This document shows, one piece after another, positions 1 to 5,540 of a stretch of 5,540 bases of DNA. A model generated the notes under the pieces. It saw only the letters and a program-made list of their open reading frames with translations. It was not told where the DNA came from and did no database searches. Positions within the stretch are counted from its first letter, which is position 1. The number at the start of each line of letters is the position of its first letter. The stretch covers positions 1 to 5,540 of the forward strand of contig JAQSDS010000461.1 in the NCBI GenBank assembly GCA_029946045.1, given 5' to 3'. The translations under genes were made by a program, and so were the position numbers. Source of the stretch: Rhodoferax sp. (lineage in GTDB: Bacteria; Pseudomonadota; Gammaproteobacteria; Burkholderiales; Burkholderiaceae_C).

Positions 1-110
1 GCGACCCGGTGCTGGAGTTCCTGAAAATGAGCGAGCTGCACGGCGACGAGGAAATTATTGACTTGGTCATGAGCACCTGCTTTGATGGGCTGAGCGCACG
101 GGCGACTTGA
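1..110 (+). CDS. 3' end of an unidentified gene (partial)
   Basis: Only the last 35 codons are inside the window. They are read from base 3 and end at TGA 108-110. The other two forward frames hit stops within the first 60 bases, so this is the only open forward frame up to the next gene. The visible tail is acidic and helical-looking (it contains ELHGDEEIIDLVMSTCFDGL) and ends in SARAT. It shows no membrane segment and no motif that I can assign to a family. The next gene starts 25 bases after the stop with no convincing terminator between them, so the two are probably co-transcribed. The function is unknown from this fragment; the upstream sequence would be needed to name it. Confidence 0.6.
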   Translation, partial: DPVLEFLKMSELHGDEEIIDLVMSTCFDGLSARAT

Positions 111-124
111 ATCAAACTTTTGAT
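111..124. repeat. Short dyad between the upstream stop and mscS
   Basis: ATCAAA-CT-TTTGAT is a perfect 6-bp inverted repeat around a 2-bp centre. It starts directly after the stop codon at 108-110 and ends just before the mscS ribosome binding site (GGAG, 126-129). With a 2-base loop it is unlikely to work as an RNA hairpin, so a protein site or chance are the alternatives. It is AT-rich in a GC-rich neighbourhood. Confidence 0.3.
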
Positions 125-135
125 CGGAGCAAACC

Positions 136-951
136 ATGGACACTGGAAAAATCACCACCTGGATGGATCAGGCGCAACCCATTCTGGTGGCCTTCGGCCT
201 CAAGGCCTTGGGTGCTATTGCTGTTTTTGTGGCGGGTCGCTGGCTGATCGGCCTGGCAACCAGACTCATCGGCGCGGCCATGACCCGGCAACAACTCGAC
301 CCCACGGTCCAACGCTACCTGGTGAGTTTCATCACAGTGGCGCTGAACATAATTTTGGTTGTCGCCATCCTGGGCTACTTCGGCGTCGAGACGACCTCGT
401 TTGCCGCGTTGGTGGCCGGCGCCGGCGTGGCCATTGGCGCAGCTTGGAGCGGTTTACTGGGCAACTTTGCAGCAGGCATTTTTCTGCTGGTATTGCGGCC
501 TTACCAAGTGGGTGAGTACGTGATGATAGGTGGCATCGAAGGCACGGTGATGGAATTGGGCTTATTCGGCACCACACTGACCACGCCCGACAATGTCAAG
601 ACCATTATTGGCAACGGCAAGATCATGGGCAGCGACATCAAGAACTACTCAGCCAACCCCTATCGGCGGGTCGAACTTGTCGCGCAACTGGCTGGCAGTG
701 CCGATGCACACAAGGCGATTGGGCTGCTGAAGGAGGCGGTGTCAAAAGTGGCAAACATCAGCAAGACCCCGGCTGTTGACGTCGAAATTCTCGAATTCAA
801 CGAATTTGGGCCCAAGCTGGCGGTTCGGCCCTATTGCCACACCAAAGATTACTGGCAGGTTTATTTCGACACCAACACAGCCATTGCCGACACGCTGGGC
901 GCAGCGGGTTTTCCGGTGGCAACCCGACCCGTCAAAATTTATCCGGTTTGA
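136..951 (+). CDS. mscS: Small-conductance mechanosensitive channel, MscS family
   Basis: This is an inner-membrane channel that opens under membrane tension and releases solutes after osmotic downshock; MscS proteins work as heptamers. The protein has 271 residues, close to the 286 of E. coli MscS. The order is a short N-terminus, TM1 at about 15-40, TM2 at about 60-83, the glycine/alanine-rich pore helix TM3 at about 88-120, then the cytoplasmic beta domain and C-terminal domain. Family landmarks are the pore stretch GAGVAIGAAWSG (95-106), N110, the kink glycine G114, RPYQVGEYV (121-129) and NGKIMGSDIKNYS (160-172). Aligned by eye to E. coli MscS with an offset of seven, the gate leucines L105 and L109 become V98 and A102, and Q112 becomes S105. 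The ATG has a GGAG ribosome binding site at 126-129, six bases upstream. The gene lies 25 bases after the previous one, which suggests shared transcription. Confidence 0.95.
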   Translation: MDTGKITTWMDQAQPILVAFGLKALGAIAVFVAGRWLIGLATRLIGAAMTRQQLDPTVQRYLVSFITVALNIILVVAILGYFGVETTSFAALVAGAGVAIGAAWSGLLGNFAAGIFLLVLRPYQVGEYVMIGGIEGTVMELGLFGTTLTTPDNVKTIIGNGKIMGSDIKNYSANPYRRVELVAQLAGSADAHKAIGLLKEAVSKVANISKTPAVDVEILEFNEFGPKLAVRPYCHTKDYWQVYFDTNTAIADTLGAAGFPVATRPVKIYPV

Positions 952-983
952 CACGAAGCCTGTTTCCGATCGGGGTGAACCCC

Positions 984-1014
984 ATGACACGGCTGAAGCA
1001 TTCTTGTTTATGAT
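984..1014 (+). promoter_or_regulatory. Possible sigma-70 type promoter for the DHH gene
   Basis: A -10-like hexamer TATGAT (1009-1014, five of six matches to TATAAT) follows a -35-like ATGACA (984-989, five of six matches to TTGACA). The spacer is 19 bases, longer than the preferred 17. Transcription would start near 1021, leaving a leader of about 30 bases before the TTG start at 1051. The gap of about 100 bases between mscS and this gene is the largest upstream of the DHH gene, which makes a separate promoter reasonable. The long spacer keeps this tentative. Confidence 0.3.
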
Positions 1015-1038
1015 GGATGCGCAGTTCTGCAACACCAT

Positions 1039-1046
1039 AAGGGGAG
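1039..1046 (+). promoter_or_regulatory. Strong ribosome binding site that fixes a TTG start
   Basis: AAGGGGAG lies four bases before the TTG at 1051. It decides the start: the frame is open upstream only back to TGA at 994-996 and contains no ATG, GTG or other TTG there. The next in-frame ATG (residue 28) would remove the first metal-binding motif DFDG. Confidence 0.8.
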
Positions 1047-1050
1047 CGCC

Positions 1051-1983
1051 TTGAGTCAGCCCAAATACCGTCTCGTCACCCGCAGCGACTTCGATGGGCT
1101 GGTATGCGGCGTCTTGCTCAGCGAACTCGGCATGATCGACGAGGTGTTGTTTGTTCACCCGAAAGACATGCAGGACGGCAAGATCAAAATCACTGAGCGC
1201 GACATCACCACCAACCTGCCCTACACGCCGCAGGCCTACCTGGTGCTCGACCACCACGAGTCCGAGGACACGCGTAACACTGAGAAGCCCGCCAACTACA
1301 TCATCGAGGCGCATGCGCCGTCGGCAGCGCGGGTGGTTTACCAGCATTTCGGCGGCAAGGCGGCATTTCCGCACATCACCGATGACTTGATGGCGGCGGT
1401 CGACAAGGCGGACTCTGCCCAGTACACGCGTGACGAGATCCTGAATCCCACGGACTGGACGCTGTTGAACTTTGTGATGGACTCACGCACTGGTCTGGGC
1501 CGCTTCCGCGAATTTCGCATCAGCAACTACCAGCTGATGATGGACCTGATCAAGCACTGCAGCCAGCTTGGTATCGAGCAGATTCTGGCCATGCCCGATG
1601 TGCAGGAGCGTGTGTCCCTGTATGCCGAACACGCCTTACGCGCCAGGGAACAGGTCCTGCGCTGCGCCAGGCAGCATGGCCATCTGGTGGTGCTCGACCT
1701 GCGCCGCGAAGAAACGGTGTGGGTGGTCAATCGCTTCATGATCTATGCGCTTTTTCCTAGCGCCAATATCTCCATGCACGTGATGCCGGGCATGCAAAAC
1801 CAGAACACCGTGCTGGCGGTCGGCAAGTCGGTGCTGGACCGCAGCAGCCAGACCCATGTGGGCCATCTGATGCTGACGTTTGGCGGTGGTGGCCACCAGG
1901 CTGCGGGCACCTGCCAGGTCGCCAACGACCAAGCCGACGAAGTGATACAAACCCTGATTAAGCGCATCAATGCCGACGGCTGA
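1051..1983 (+). CDS. DHH/DHHA1 family phosphoesterase
   Basis: This is a predicted soluble, metal-dependent (usually manganese) phosphoesterase of the DHH superfamily, which includes RecJ, nanoRNase/pAp phosphatase NrnA, cyclic-dinucleotide phosphodiesterases and exopolyphosphatases. The protein has 310 residues. The N-terminal DHH domain carries DFDG (13-16, motif I), the signature DHH (67-69, in VLDHHES) and VDKADS (117-122, motif IV-like aspartates). The C-terminal DHHA1 domain ends with GGGGHQAAGT (278-287), the glycine-histidine substrate-binding motif. There is no signal peptide or membrane segment. The usual motif I histidine (HxDxDG in many members) is replaced by RSDFDG, which I believe occurs in part of the family. 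Translation starts at TTG with a strong AAGGGGAG site. The HD-GYP gene starts 32 bases downstream and is probably co-transcribed. The substrate cannot be told from sequence: short oligonucleotides, linear dinucleotides, pAp or polyphosphate are all possible. Confidence 0.9.
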   Translation: MSQPKYRLVTRSDFDGLVCGVLLSELGMIDEVLFVHPKDMQDGKIKITERDITTNLPYTPQAYLVLDHHESEDTRNTEKPANYIIEAHAPSAARVVYQHFGGKAAFPHITDDLMAAVDKADSAQYTRDEILNPTDWTLLNFVMDSRTGLGRFREFRISNYQLMMDLIKHCSQLGIEQILAMPDVQERVSLYAEHALRAREQVLRCARQHGHLVVLDLRREETVWVVNRFMIYALFPSANISMHVMPGMQNQNTVLAVGKSVLDRSSQTHVGHLMLTFGGGGHQAAGTCQVANDQADEVIQTLIKRINADG

Positions 1984-2015
1984 ACTCTATTTTCAATCTT
2001 TCAGAGAAACCATCC

Positions 2016-4127
2016 ATGTCCACCCAAACTGTCACTGCAACCGGCGCCGCACCAGCCGCTCGAGCCAAAAAGACCCAGAACCTCTGGAACAACCACCCCT
2101 TTTACTACCATATCGCCGCGCTGTTTGTCCCGGCCCAGCTCGGCATCCTGATCGGCTTGTGGTTCTACACGCGCCACGAGATGCAAGCCCTGGCTGCAAT
2201 GCCAGCCGAGCAACTGGCGACCGGTGTCCGGCTGGCCGGACAGTCGCTGTCGATGGGCGTCTTGCTGGCGATGTTGCTGTCTTTGCCGCTGGCATGGTGG
2301 CTGGCGCGCCGCATTGCCAGCAGGCTCGACATCCTGAAGGAACAGGCCGCCGTGATTCGCGTGCTTGATTTCAACACCGACATTCCCCTGGACACGCCCA
2401 TCCGCGAAATTTTCGGGCTGGGTCGCGCCATGCGGCAAATGAAGGGCACCATTCAAAAATTCATGCGGGTCAGCCTGGCGCTGTCGGGCGAGCGGGATTT
2501 TGCCAAGCTCCTGGGCAAGGTGCTGCACGAAATGCGCGAAGCCCTGGACGGTGATGGCGGCGTGATCTATCTGCACGACGAGGGCCAGAACCAGCTCAAA
2601 CAGTCGTCGCAACGCTGGACCAAAGAGGGCGGGGCGCAGCCCAATGCATGGCAAGACATGCCCCTGAGCGATGCCACGCATCCGGTGGCGGCGGCGTTCA
2701 AAAATCAGAACGCCACCAGTGTTTTCACCATCGGCTTTCCGCGGCCCACGGGCCTGGAATTTCTTGACGAGCGCTACGGCAAGCGGCCAGTGCAACTGGT
2801 GGCGATCCCGCTGCGGTCCAGCGACAGCAGCCTGGTGGGCATCGTCTGCAACTTCATGGCACCAGGCAAGGCCGCGCCATCCAGCGACCGCATGGCGCTG
2901 GCAGAAGCCTTTTCCAGCTCGGCCGCGGTGGCCATCGACCAGCAACGCTTGCTGGAGGCGCAAAAGGCCTTGATGGACTCGATGATCAAGATCATGGCAG
3001 GCGCCATTGACGCCAAGAGCCCCTACACCGGAGGCCATTGCGAACGGGTGCCGGAACTCGGCATGATGCTGGCCGAGGAAGCTTGCCAAGTCAAGGAAGG
3101 CACACTGGCCGACTTTGCCTTCAAGACCGATGACGAATGGCGCGAGTTCCGGATCGGCGCGTGGCTGCACGATTGTGGCAAGGTCACCACCCCGGAATAC
3201 GTGGTGGACAAGGCGACAAAACTGGAGACCATTTACAACCGCATCCACGACGTGCGCGCGCGTTTCGAAGTGCTGTTGCGGGACGCCAAGATAACGCAAC
3301 TCGAAGCCGTGGCCAACGGTGCCGATCCGCAGCAAGCCCAAGCCAGCTTTGACGCCCGTCAGGCCGCGCTAAGCGACGACTTTGCCTTTATTGCCGAGTG
3401 CAACATGGGCGGTGAATTCATGGCACCGGAAAAACTGGAACGTCTGAAATCCATCGCCACGGAAACCTGGCAACGCCATTTTGACGACCGCATTGGTCTG
3501 TCACACGATGAGCTCAAACGCCATACTGGCGAGCCCGCCCCGCTGCCTGCGACCGAGCGACTGATCGACGACAAGCCGCATCACGTCATCGCACGCACCG
3601 ACACGCGGGTGCTCGACCCGAAATGGGGTTTCAAGGTCAACGTGCCCGAGCACCTCTACAACTACGGCGAGCTTTACAACCTCAGCGTCGGGCGCGGTAC
3701 GCTCACCGAAGAAGAACGCTTCAAGATCAATGAACACGTCATCCACAGCCTGATGATGCTGGAGCAGTTGCCGCTGCCGAAGAACCTGAAGCGGGTTCCC
3801 GAGTACGCCGGCACCCACCACGAGACGCTGACCGGCAGTGGTTACCCGCGCAAGCTCACCGCGGCCGAGCTCAGCGTGCCCATGCGGATCATGGCCATTG
3901 CCGACATTTTCGAAGCCCTGACGGCCTGCGACCGCCCCTACAAGAAGGCCAAAACCCTGTCCGAATCGATCAAGATCCTGTCATTTTTCAAAAAGGACGG
4001 CCATATCGACCCGGTGCTGTTCGACCTGCTGCTGACCTCGGGCGTTTACAAGCGCTACGCCGAAAAATACCTGCTGCCCGAGCAAATCGACGAAGTCGAC
4101 ATCAGCCGGTTTATCAGCCAGCCCTGA
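2016..4127 (+). CDS. Membrane HAMP-GAF-HD-GYP phosphohydrolase, probable cyclic di-GMP phosphodiesterase
   Basis: The protein has 703 residues. After a soluble N-terminus come TM1 (about 31-51), a periplasmic stretch of only about 26 residues, TM2 (about 78-97), a HAMP-like linker (about 97-150, with REIFGLGRAMRQM), a GAF domain (about 155-312) and a C-terminal HD-GYP domain (about 320-690). HD-GYP proteins hydrolyse cyclic di-GMP to pGpG or GMP. The expected metal ligands are all visible: H341 (in YTGGHCERV), H385 and D386 with K389 (HDCGK), H574, H601 and H602, and D630 (AIADIFEALT). Two features differ from the standard domain: about 157 residues (404-560) are inserted between the HD half and the GYP half, and the GYP motif reads HHETLTGSGYP, with T606 where D is usual. 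I recall related proteobacterial proteins with a similar insert, so it is probably a subfamily trait. There is no GGDEF or EAL domain. With such a small periplasmic part, sensing is likely through GAF. The ATG has only a weak AGAGA-like site at 2003-2008. No strong terminator follows. Confidence 0.9.
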   Translation: MSTQTVTATGAAPAARAKKTQNLWNNHPFYYHIAALFVPAQLGILIGLWFYTRHEMQALAAMPAEQLATGVRLAGQSLSMGVLLAMLLSLPLAWWLARRIASRLDILKEQAAVIRVLDFNTDIPLDTPIREIFGLGRAMRQMKGTIQKFMRVSLALSGERDFAKLLGKVLHEMREALDGDGGVIYLHDEGQNQLKQSSQRWTKEGGAQPNAWQDMPLSDATHPVAAAFKNQNATSVFTIGFPRPTGLEFLDERYGKRPVQLVAIPLRSSDSSLVGIVCNFMAPGKAAPSSDRMALAEAFSSSAAVAIDQQRLLEAQKALMDSMIKIMAGAIDAKSPYTGGHCERVPELGMMLAEEACQVKEGTLADFAFKTDDEWREFRIGAWLHDCGKVTTPEYVVDKATKLETIYNRIHDVRARFEVLLRDAKITQLEAVANGADPQQAQASFDARQAALSDDFAFIAECNMGGEFMAPEKLERLKSIATETWQRHFDDRIGLSHDELKRHTGEPAPLPATERLIDDKPHHVIARTDTRVLDPKWGFKVNVPEHLYNYGELYNLSVGRGTLTEEERFKINEHVIHSLMMLEQLPLPKNLKRVPEYAGTHHETLTGSGYPRKLTAAELSVPMRIMAIADIFEALTACDRPYKKAKTLSESIKILSFFKKDGHIDPVLFDLLLTSGVYKRYAEKYLLPEQIDEVDISRFISQP

Positions 4128-4173
4128 CATCGAATCAGGAACAAGCCCTCTTTGGGGCGCAGCCACCGTTACT

Positions 4174-4190
4174 TTGCACAAGCATGGGTC
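4174..4190 (+). promoter_or_regulatory. Weak NtrC-like sequence upstream of amtB
   Basis: TTGCACAAGCATGGGTC resembles the NtrC enhancer pattern as I remember it (GCAC, about seven bases, GTGC, as in TTGCACCAACATGGTGC upstream of glnA). The left half-site is good (TTGCAC) and the CATGG core is kept, but the right half-site is broken (GGTC instead of GTGC). Its centre is only about 48 bases upstream of the predicted start of transcription, nearer than typical enhancers. It also overlaps the dyad at 4180-4199, which may be the true element. Confidence 0.25.
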
Positions 4191-4199
4191 ACCGTGCTT
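4180..4199. repeat. 20-bp dyad upstream of the amtB promoter
   Basis: AAGCATGG-GTCA-CCGTGCTT forms an 8-bp stem with one G-T pair around a 4-base loop. It ends four bases before the RpoN promoter box. As RNA it could be a weak terminator hairpin for the HD-GYP gene, but no T-run follows (the next bases are ATCCAGG). As DNA it could be a regulator site. A smaller GCCC/GGGC hairpin at 4145-4158, closer to the HD-GYP stop, also lacks a T-run. Confidence 0.4.
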
Positions 4200-4203
4200 A
4201 TCC

Positions 4204-4219
4204 AGGCATGTTATTTGCT
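4204..4219 (+). promoter_or_regulatory. RpoN (sigma-54) promoter of amtB
   Basis: AGGCATGTTATTTGCT matches the sigma-54 consensus TGGCACGNNNNTTGCW at 10 of 12 defined positions. It has the invariant GG (4205-4206) and GC (4217-4218) exactly ten bases apart. Placing the GC at -12 puts the start of transcription near 4230, leaving a leader of about 62 bases before the ATG at 4292. Sigma-54 plus NtrC control is the classic arrangement for ammonium transporter genes, so match and context agree. The predicted start also excludes the in-frame ATGs at 4184 and 4208 as amtB starts. Confidence 0.75.
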
Positions 4220-4224
4220 TTAAG

Positions 4225-4262
4225 TTGGTGCGTTTTTGACATTCAAGACTTTGACGCACCAA
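4225..4262. repeat. Inverted repeat spanning the predicted amtB transcription start
   Basis: TTGGTGCG (4225-4232) and CGCACCAA (4255-4262) are perfect 8-bp inverted arms 22 bases apart, with centres 30 bp apart, about three helical turns. If transcription starts near 4230, most of the left arm is not transcribed, so an RNA hairpin is unlikely from that promoter and a DNA operator is more plausible. The arms contain GGTGC and GCACC, the NtrC half-site sequences, but in the opposite order to a normal NtrC site. The spacer is AT-rich and holds TTGA/TCAA/TTGA (4236-4254). Confidence 0.5.
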
Positions 4263-4291
4263 TTCAGATCAATTTTTCCCAAGAGGTTTTC

Positions 4292-5494
4292 ATGGAAGCA
4301 CTCAAACAGGGCGCAGACACCCTGTTCATTCTTCTCGGCGCCGTCATGGTACTGGCCATGCACGCTGGTTTTGCATTTCTGGAGCTCGGTACGGTGCGCC
4401 GAAAAAACCAGGTCAATGCCCTGGTCAAGATTCTGGTGGACTTTTCGGTGTCGACCGTGGTCTATTTTGCTGTTGGTTACGGTGTCGCCTATGGTGCCCA
4501 CTTTTTTGTGGGTGCCGAGCAGCTGGCCGCCAAAAACGGCTACGAACTGGTGAAGTTTTTCTTTTTGCTCACGTTTGCTGCCGCCATACCCGCCATCATT
4601 TCAGGTGGCATTGCCGAGCGCGCCAAATTCTGGCCGCAATTGATCGCCACAGCCGTCATCGTCGGCCTGATCTACCCGTTTTTCGAGGGCATTGTGTGGA
4701 ACCAGCATTTTGGTGTGCAGGCCTGGATCAAGGACCTCACCGGTGCCGAGTTTCACGACTTTGCCGGCAGCGTGGTGGTGCATGCGGTGGGCGGCTGGAT
4801 CGCCCTGCCTGCCGTGCTGCTACTGGGCGCACGCGCCAACCGCTACCGCAAGGACGGCGGCATGTCGGCGCACCCGCCCAGCAGCATTCCCTTTTTGGCT
4901 TTGGGGGCCTGGGTGCTGACGGTCGGCTGGTTTGGCTTTAATGTCATGAGCGCACAAACACTCGACAAGATTTCCGGCCTGGTGGCGGTCAACTCGCTGA
5001 TGGCCATGGCCGGCGGCACGCTGGCTGCCCTGGCGCTGGGCAAAAACGATCCCGGCTTTGTCCACAACGGCCCGCTGGCGGGCTTGGTGGCGGTGTGTGC
5101 GGGCTCGGACCTGATGCATCCTCTGGGTGCGCTGGTGGTCGGGGCGGTGGCCGGCGCCATTTTTGTGTTCATGTTCACACTGACACAAAACAAGTGGAAG
5201 ATTGACGATGTGCTGGGTGTCTGGCCGTTACATGGCTTGTGCGGCACCTGGGGCGGCGTGGCTGCCGGCATTTTTGGTACCAAGGCGCTCGGGGGCCTGG
5301 GCGGCGTGGCGCTGGGGGCGCAACTGATCGGCACACTCATGGGGGTGGTCTGGGCTGTGGTCGGCGGCCTGCTGGTGTATGGGCTGCTCAAAATCAGCGT
5401 GGGCATCCGCCTGAGCCAGGAAGAAGAATACGACGGTGCCGACCTGTCGATCCACAAGATCAGCGCAACACCCGAGCGTGAGGCCAACTGGTAA
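4292..5494 (+). CDS. amtB: Ammonium transporter, Amt/AmtB family
   Basis: This is an inner-membrane trimeric channel-like protein that imports ammonium. From the ATG at 4292 it has 400 residues and about 11 hydrophobic segments, the usual size of a mature Amt protein. Key positions aligned by eye to mature E. coli AmtB are all present: phenylalanine gate F95 and F216, recruitment-site W136 and S220, D156 (in DFAGSVVVH), the pore histidines H164 and H314, and D306. The loop between W136 and D156 is eight residues longer than in E. coli. The C-terminal tail (EEEYDGADLSIHKIS) resembles the tail that contacts the PII protein GlnK. The start is chosen because AAGAGG (4281-4286) lies five bases upstream and the protein then begins like other family members. 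The frame opens further up to ATG 4184, but that stretch crosses the RpoN promoter. I see no cleavable signal peptide. No glnK is visible, though only 46 bases follow. Confidence 0.95.
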   Translation: MEALKQGADTLFILLGAVMVLAMHAGFAFLELGTVRRKNQVNALVKILVDFSVSTVVYFAVGYGVAYGAHFFVGAEQLAAKNGYELVKFFFLLTFAAAIPAIISGGIAERAKFWPQLIATAVIVGLIYPFFEGIVWNQHFGVQAWIKDLTGAEFHDFAGSVVVHAVGGWIALPAVLLLGARANRYRKDGGMSAHPPSSIPFLALGAWVLTVGWFGFNVMSAQTLDKISGLVAVNSLMAMAGGTLAALALGKNDPGFVHNGPLAGLVAVCAGSDLMHPLGALVVGAVAGAIFVFMFTLTQNKWKIDDVLGVWPLHGLCGTWGGVAAGIFGTKALGGLGGVALGAQLIGTLMGVVWAVVGGLLVYGLLKISVGIRLSQEEEYDGADLSIHKISATPEREANW

Positions 5495-5505
5495 GGCCAG
5501 CAACG

Positions 5506-5532
5506 GCCTGTGGTCAAATCACAGGCTTGTTT
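5506..5532 (+). terminator. Probable amtB terminator hairpin
   Basis: GCCTGTG (5506-5512) and CACAGGC (5520-5526) form a perfect 7-bp stem with a 7-base loop, followed by the T-rich TTGTTT (5527-5532). It lies 12 bases after the amtB stop, as expected for an intrinsic terminator, although the T-run is interrupted. Two other stems overlap it: AGGCC/GGCCT (5494-5498 with 5505-5509) and GGTCAAA/TTTGACC (5512-5518 with 5530-5536). Confidence 0.5.
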
Positions 5533-5540
5533 GACCCATC

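Noticed and set aside
948..953. Perfect -35 hexamer TTGACA at the end of mscS
   Set aside because: No -10-like sequence lies 16-18 bases downstream; the region there is CGGGGTGAA.
972..983. GGGG-TGAA-CCCC hairpin after mscS as a terminator
   Set aside because: The stem is only 4 bp and no T-run follows (ATGACACGG).
1021..1030. GCAGTTCTGC palindrome before the DHH gene
   Set aside because: It has 4-bp arms with a 2-base centre, easily expected by chance, with no supporting context beyond being in the leader.
2001..3341. Long open frame on the - strand (446 codons) opposite the HD-GYP gene
   Set aside because: It lies entirely opposite a gene with clear domains. Its translation is rich in His, Arg, Gln and Gly with no family motif, as expected for the mirror of a GC-rich gene.
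4184..4291. Longer amtB start at ATG 4184 or ATG 4208
   Set aside because: Both lie at or upstream of the RpoN promoter box and before the predicted transcription start. The ATG at 4292 has a good AAGAGG site and gives the usual Amt N-terminus.
4843..5517. Open frame on the - strand (224 codons) opposite amtB
   Set aside because: It is rich in Pro, Ser and Thr with no recognisable motif, and lies opposite a well-supported transporter gene. It is a composition shadow.

Overview
This window reads as an ordinary stretch of chromosome from a GC-rich Gram-negative bacterium. Third codon positions are mostly G or C, genes are tightly packed on the + strand, and there is an RpoN (sigma-54) type promoter in front of an ammonium transporter. 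From remembered protein similarity, a betaproteobacterium of the Burkholderiales (Comamonadaceae-like, for example Rhodoferax or Polaromonas) is my best guess. This is an inference, not a search result. I see no mobile element, CRISPR array, tRNA, rRNA or sign of horizontal transfer.

Layout: (1) positions 1-110 hold the last 35 codons of an unidentified gene. (2) 136-951 is a small MscS-type mechanosensitive channel, 25 bases after that gene and probably co-transcribed with it. (3) 1051-1983 is a DHH/DHHA1 phosphoesterase starting at TTG, with a strong ribosome binding site and a possible promoter of its own. (4) 2016-4127 is a membrane-anchored HAMP-GAF-HD-GYP protein, 32 bases downstream and probably in the same transcript. 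Its HD-GYP domain is split by an insert of about 157 residues. (5) 4128-4291 is a regulatory gap with an RpoN promoter, two dyads and a weak NtrC-like sequence. (6) 4292-5494 is an AmtB-type ammonium transporter with its substrate-pathway residues intact. It is followed by overlapping hairpins that probably include its terminator.

How the genes may work together: the channel is osmotic-shock protection and has no clear link to the rest. The DHH phosphoesterase and the HD-GYP protein may both act on nucleotide second messengers: the HD-GYP protein would cleave cyclic di-GMP, and a DHH enzyme of nanoRNase type could degrade the linear dinucleotide product. That pairing is inferred only from family knowledge and adjacency. 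The ammonium transporter appears to be a separate unit controlled by nitrogen status.

I did not find a clearly new multi-gene system. The points most worth a second look are the amtB control region, the insert and altered GYP motif in the HD-GYP protein, the altered pore-gate positions in the channel, and the DHH/HD-GYP pairing.
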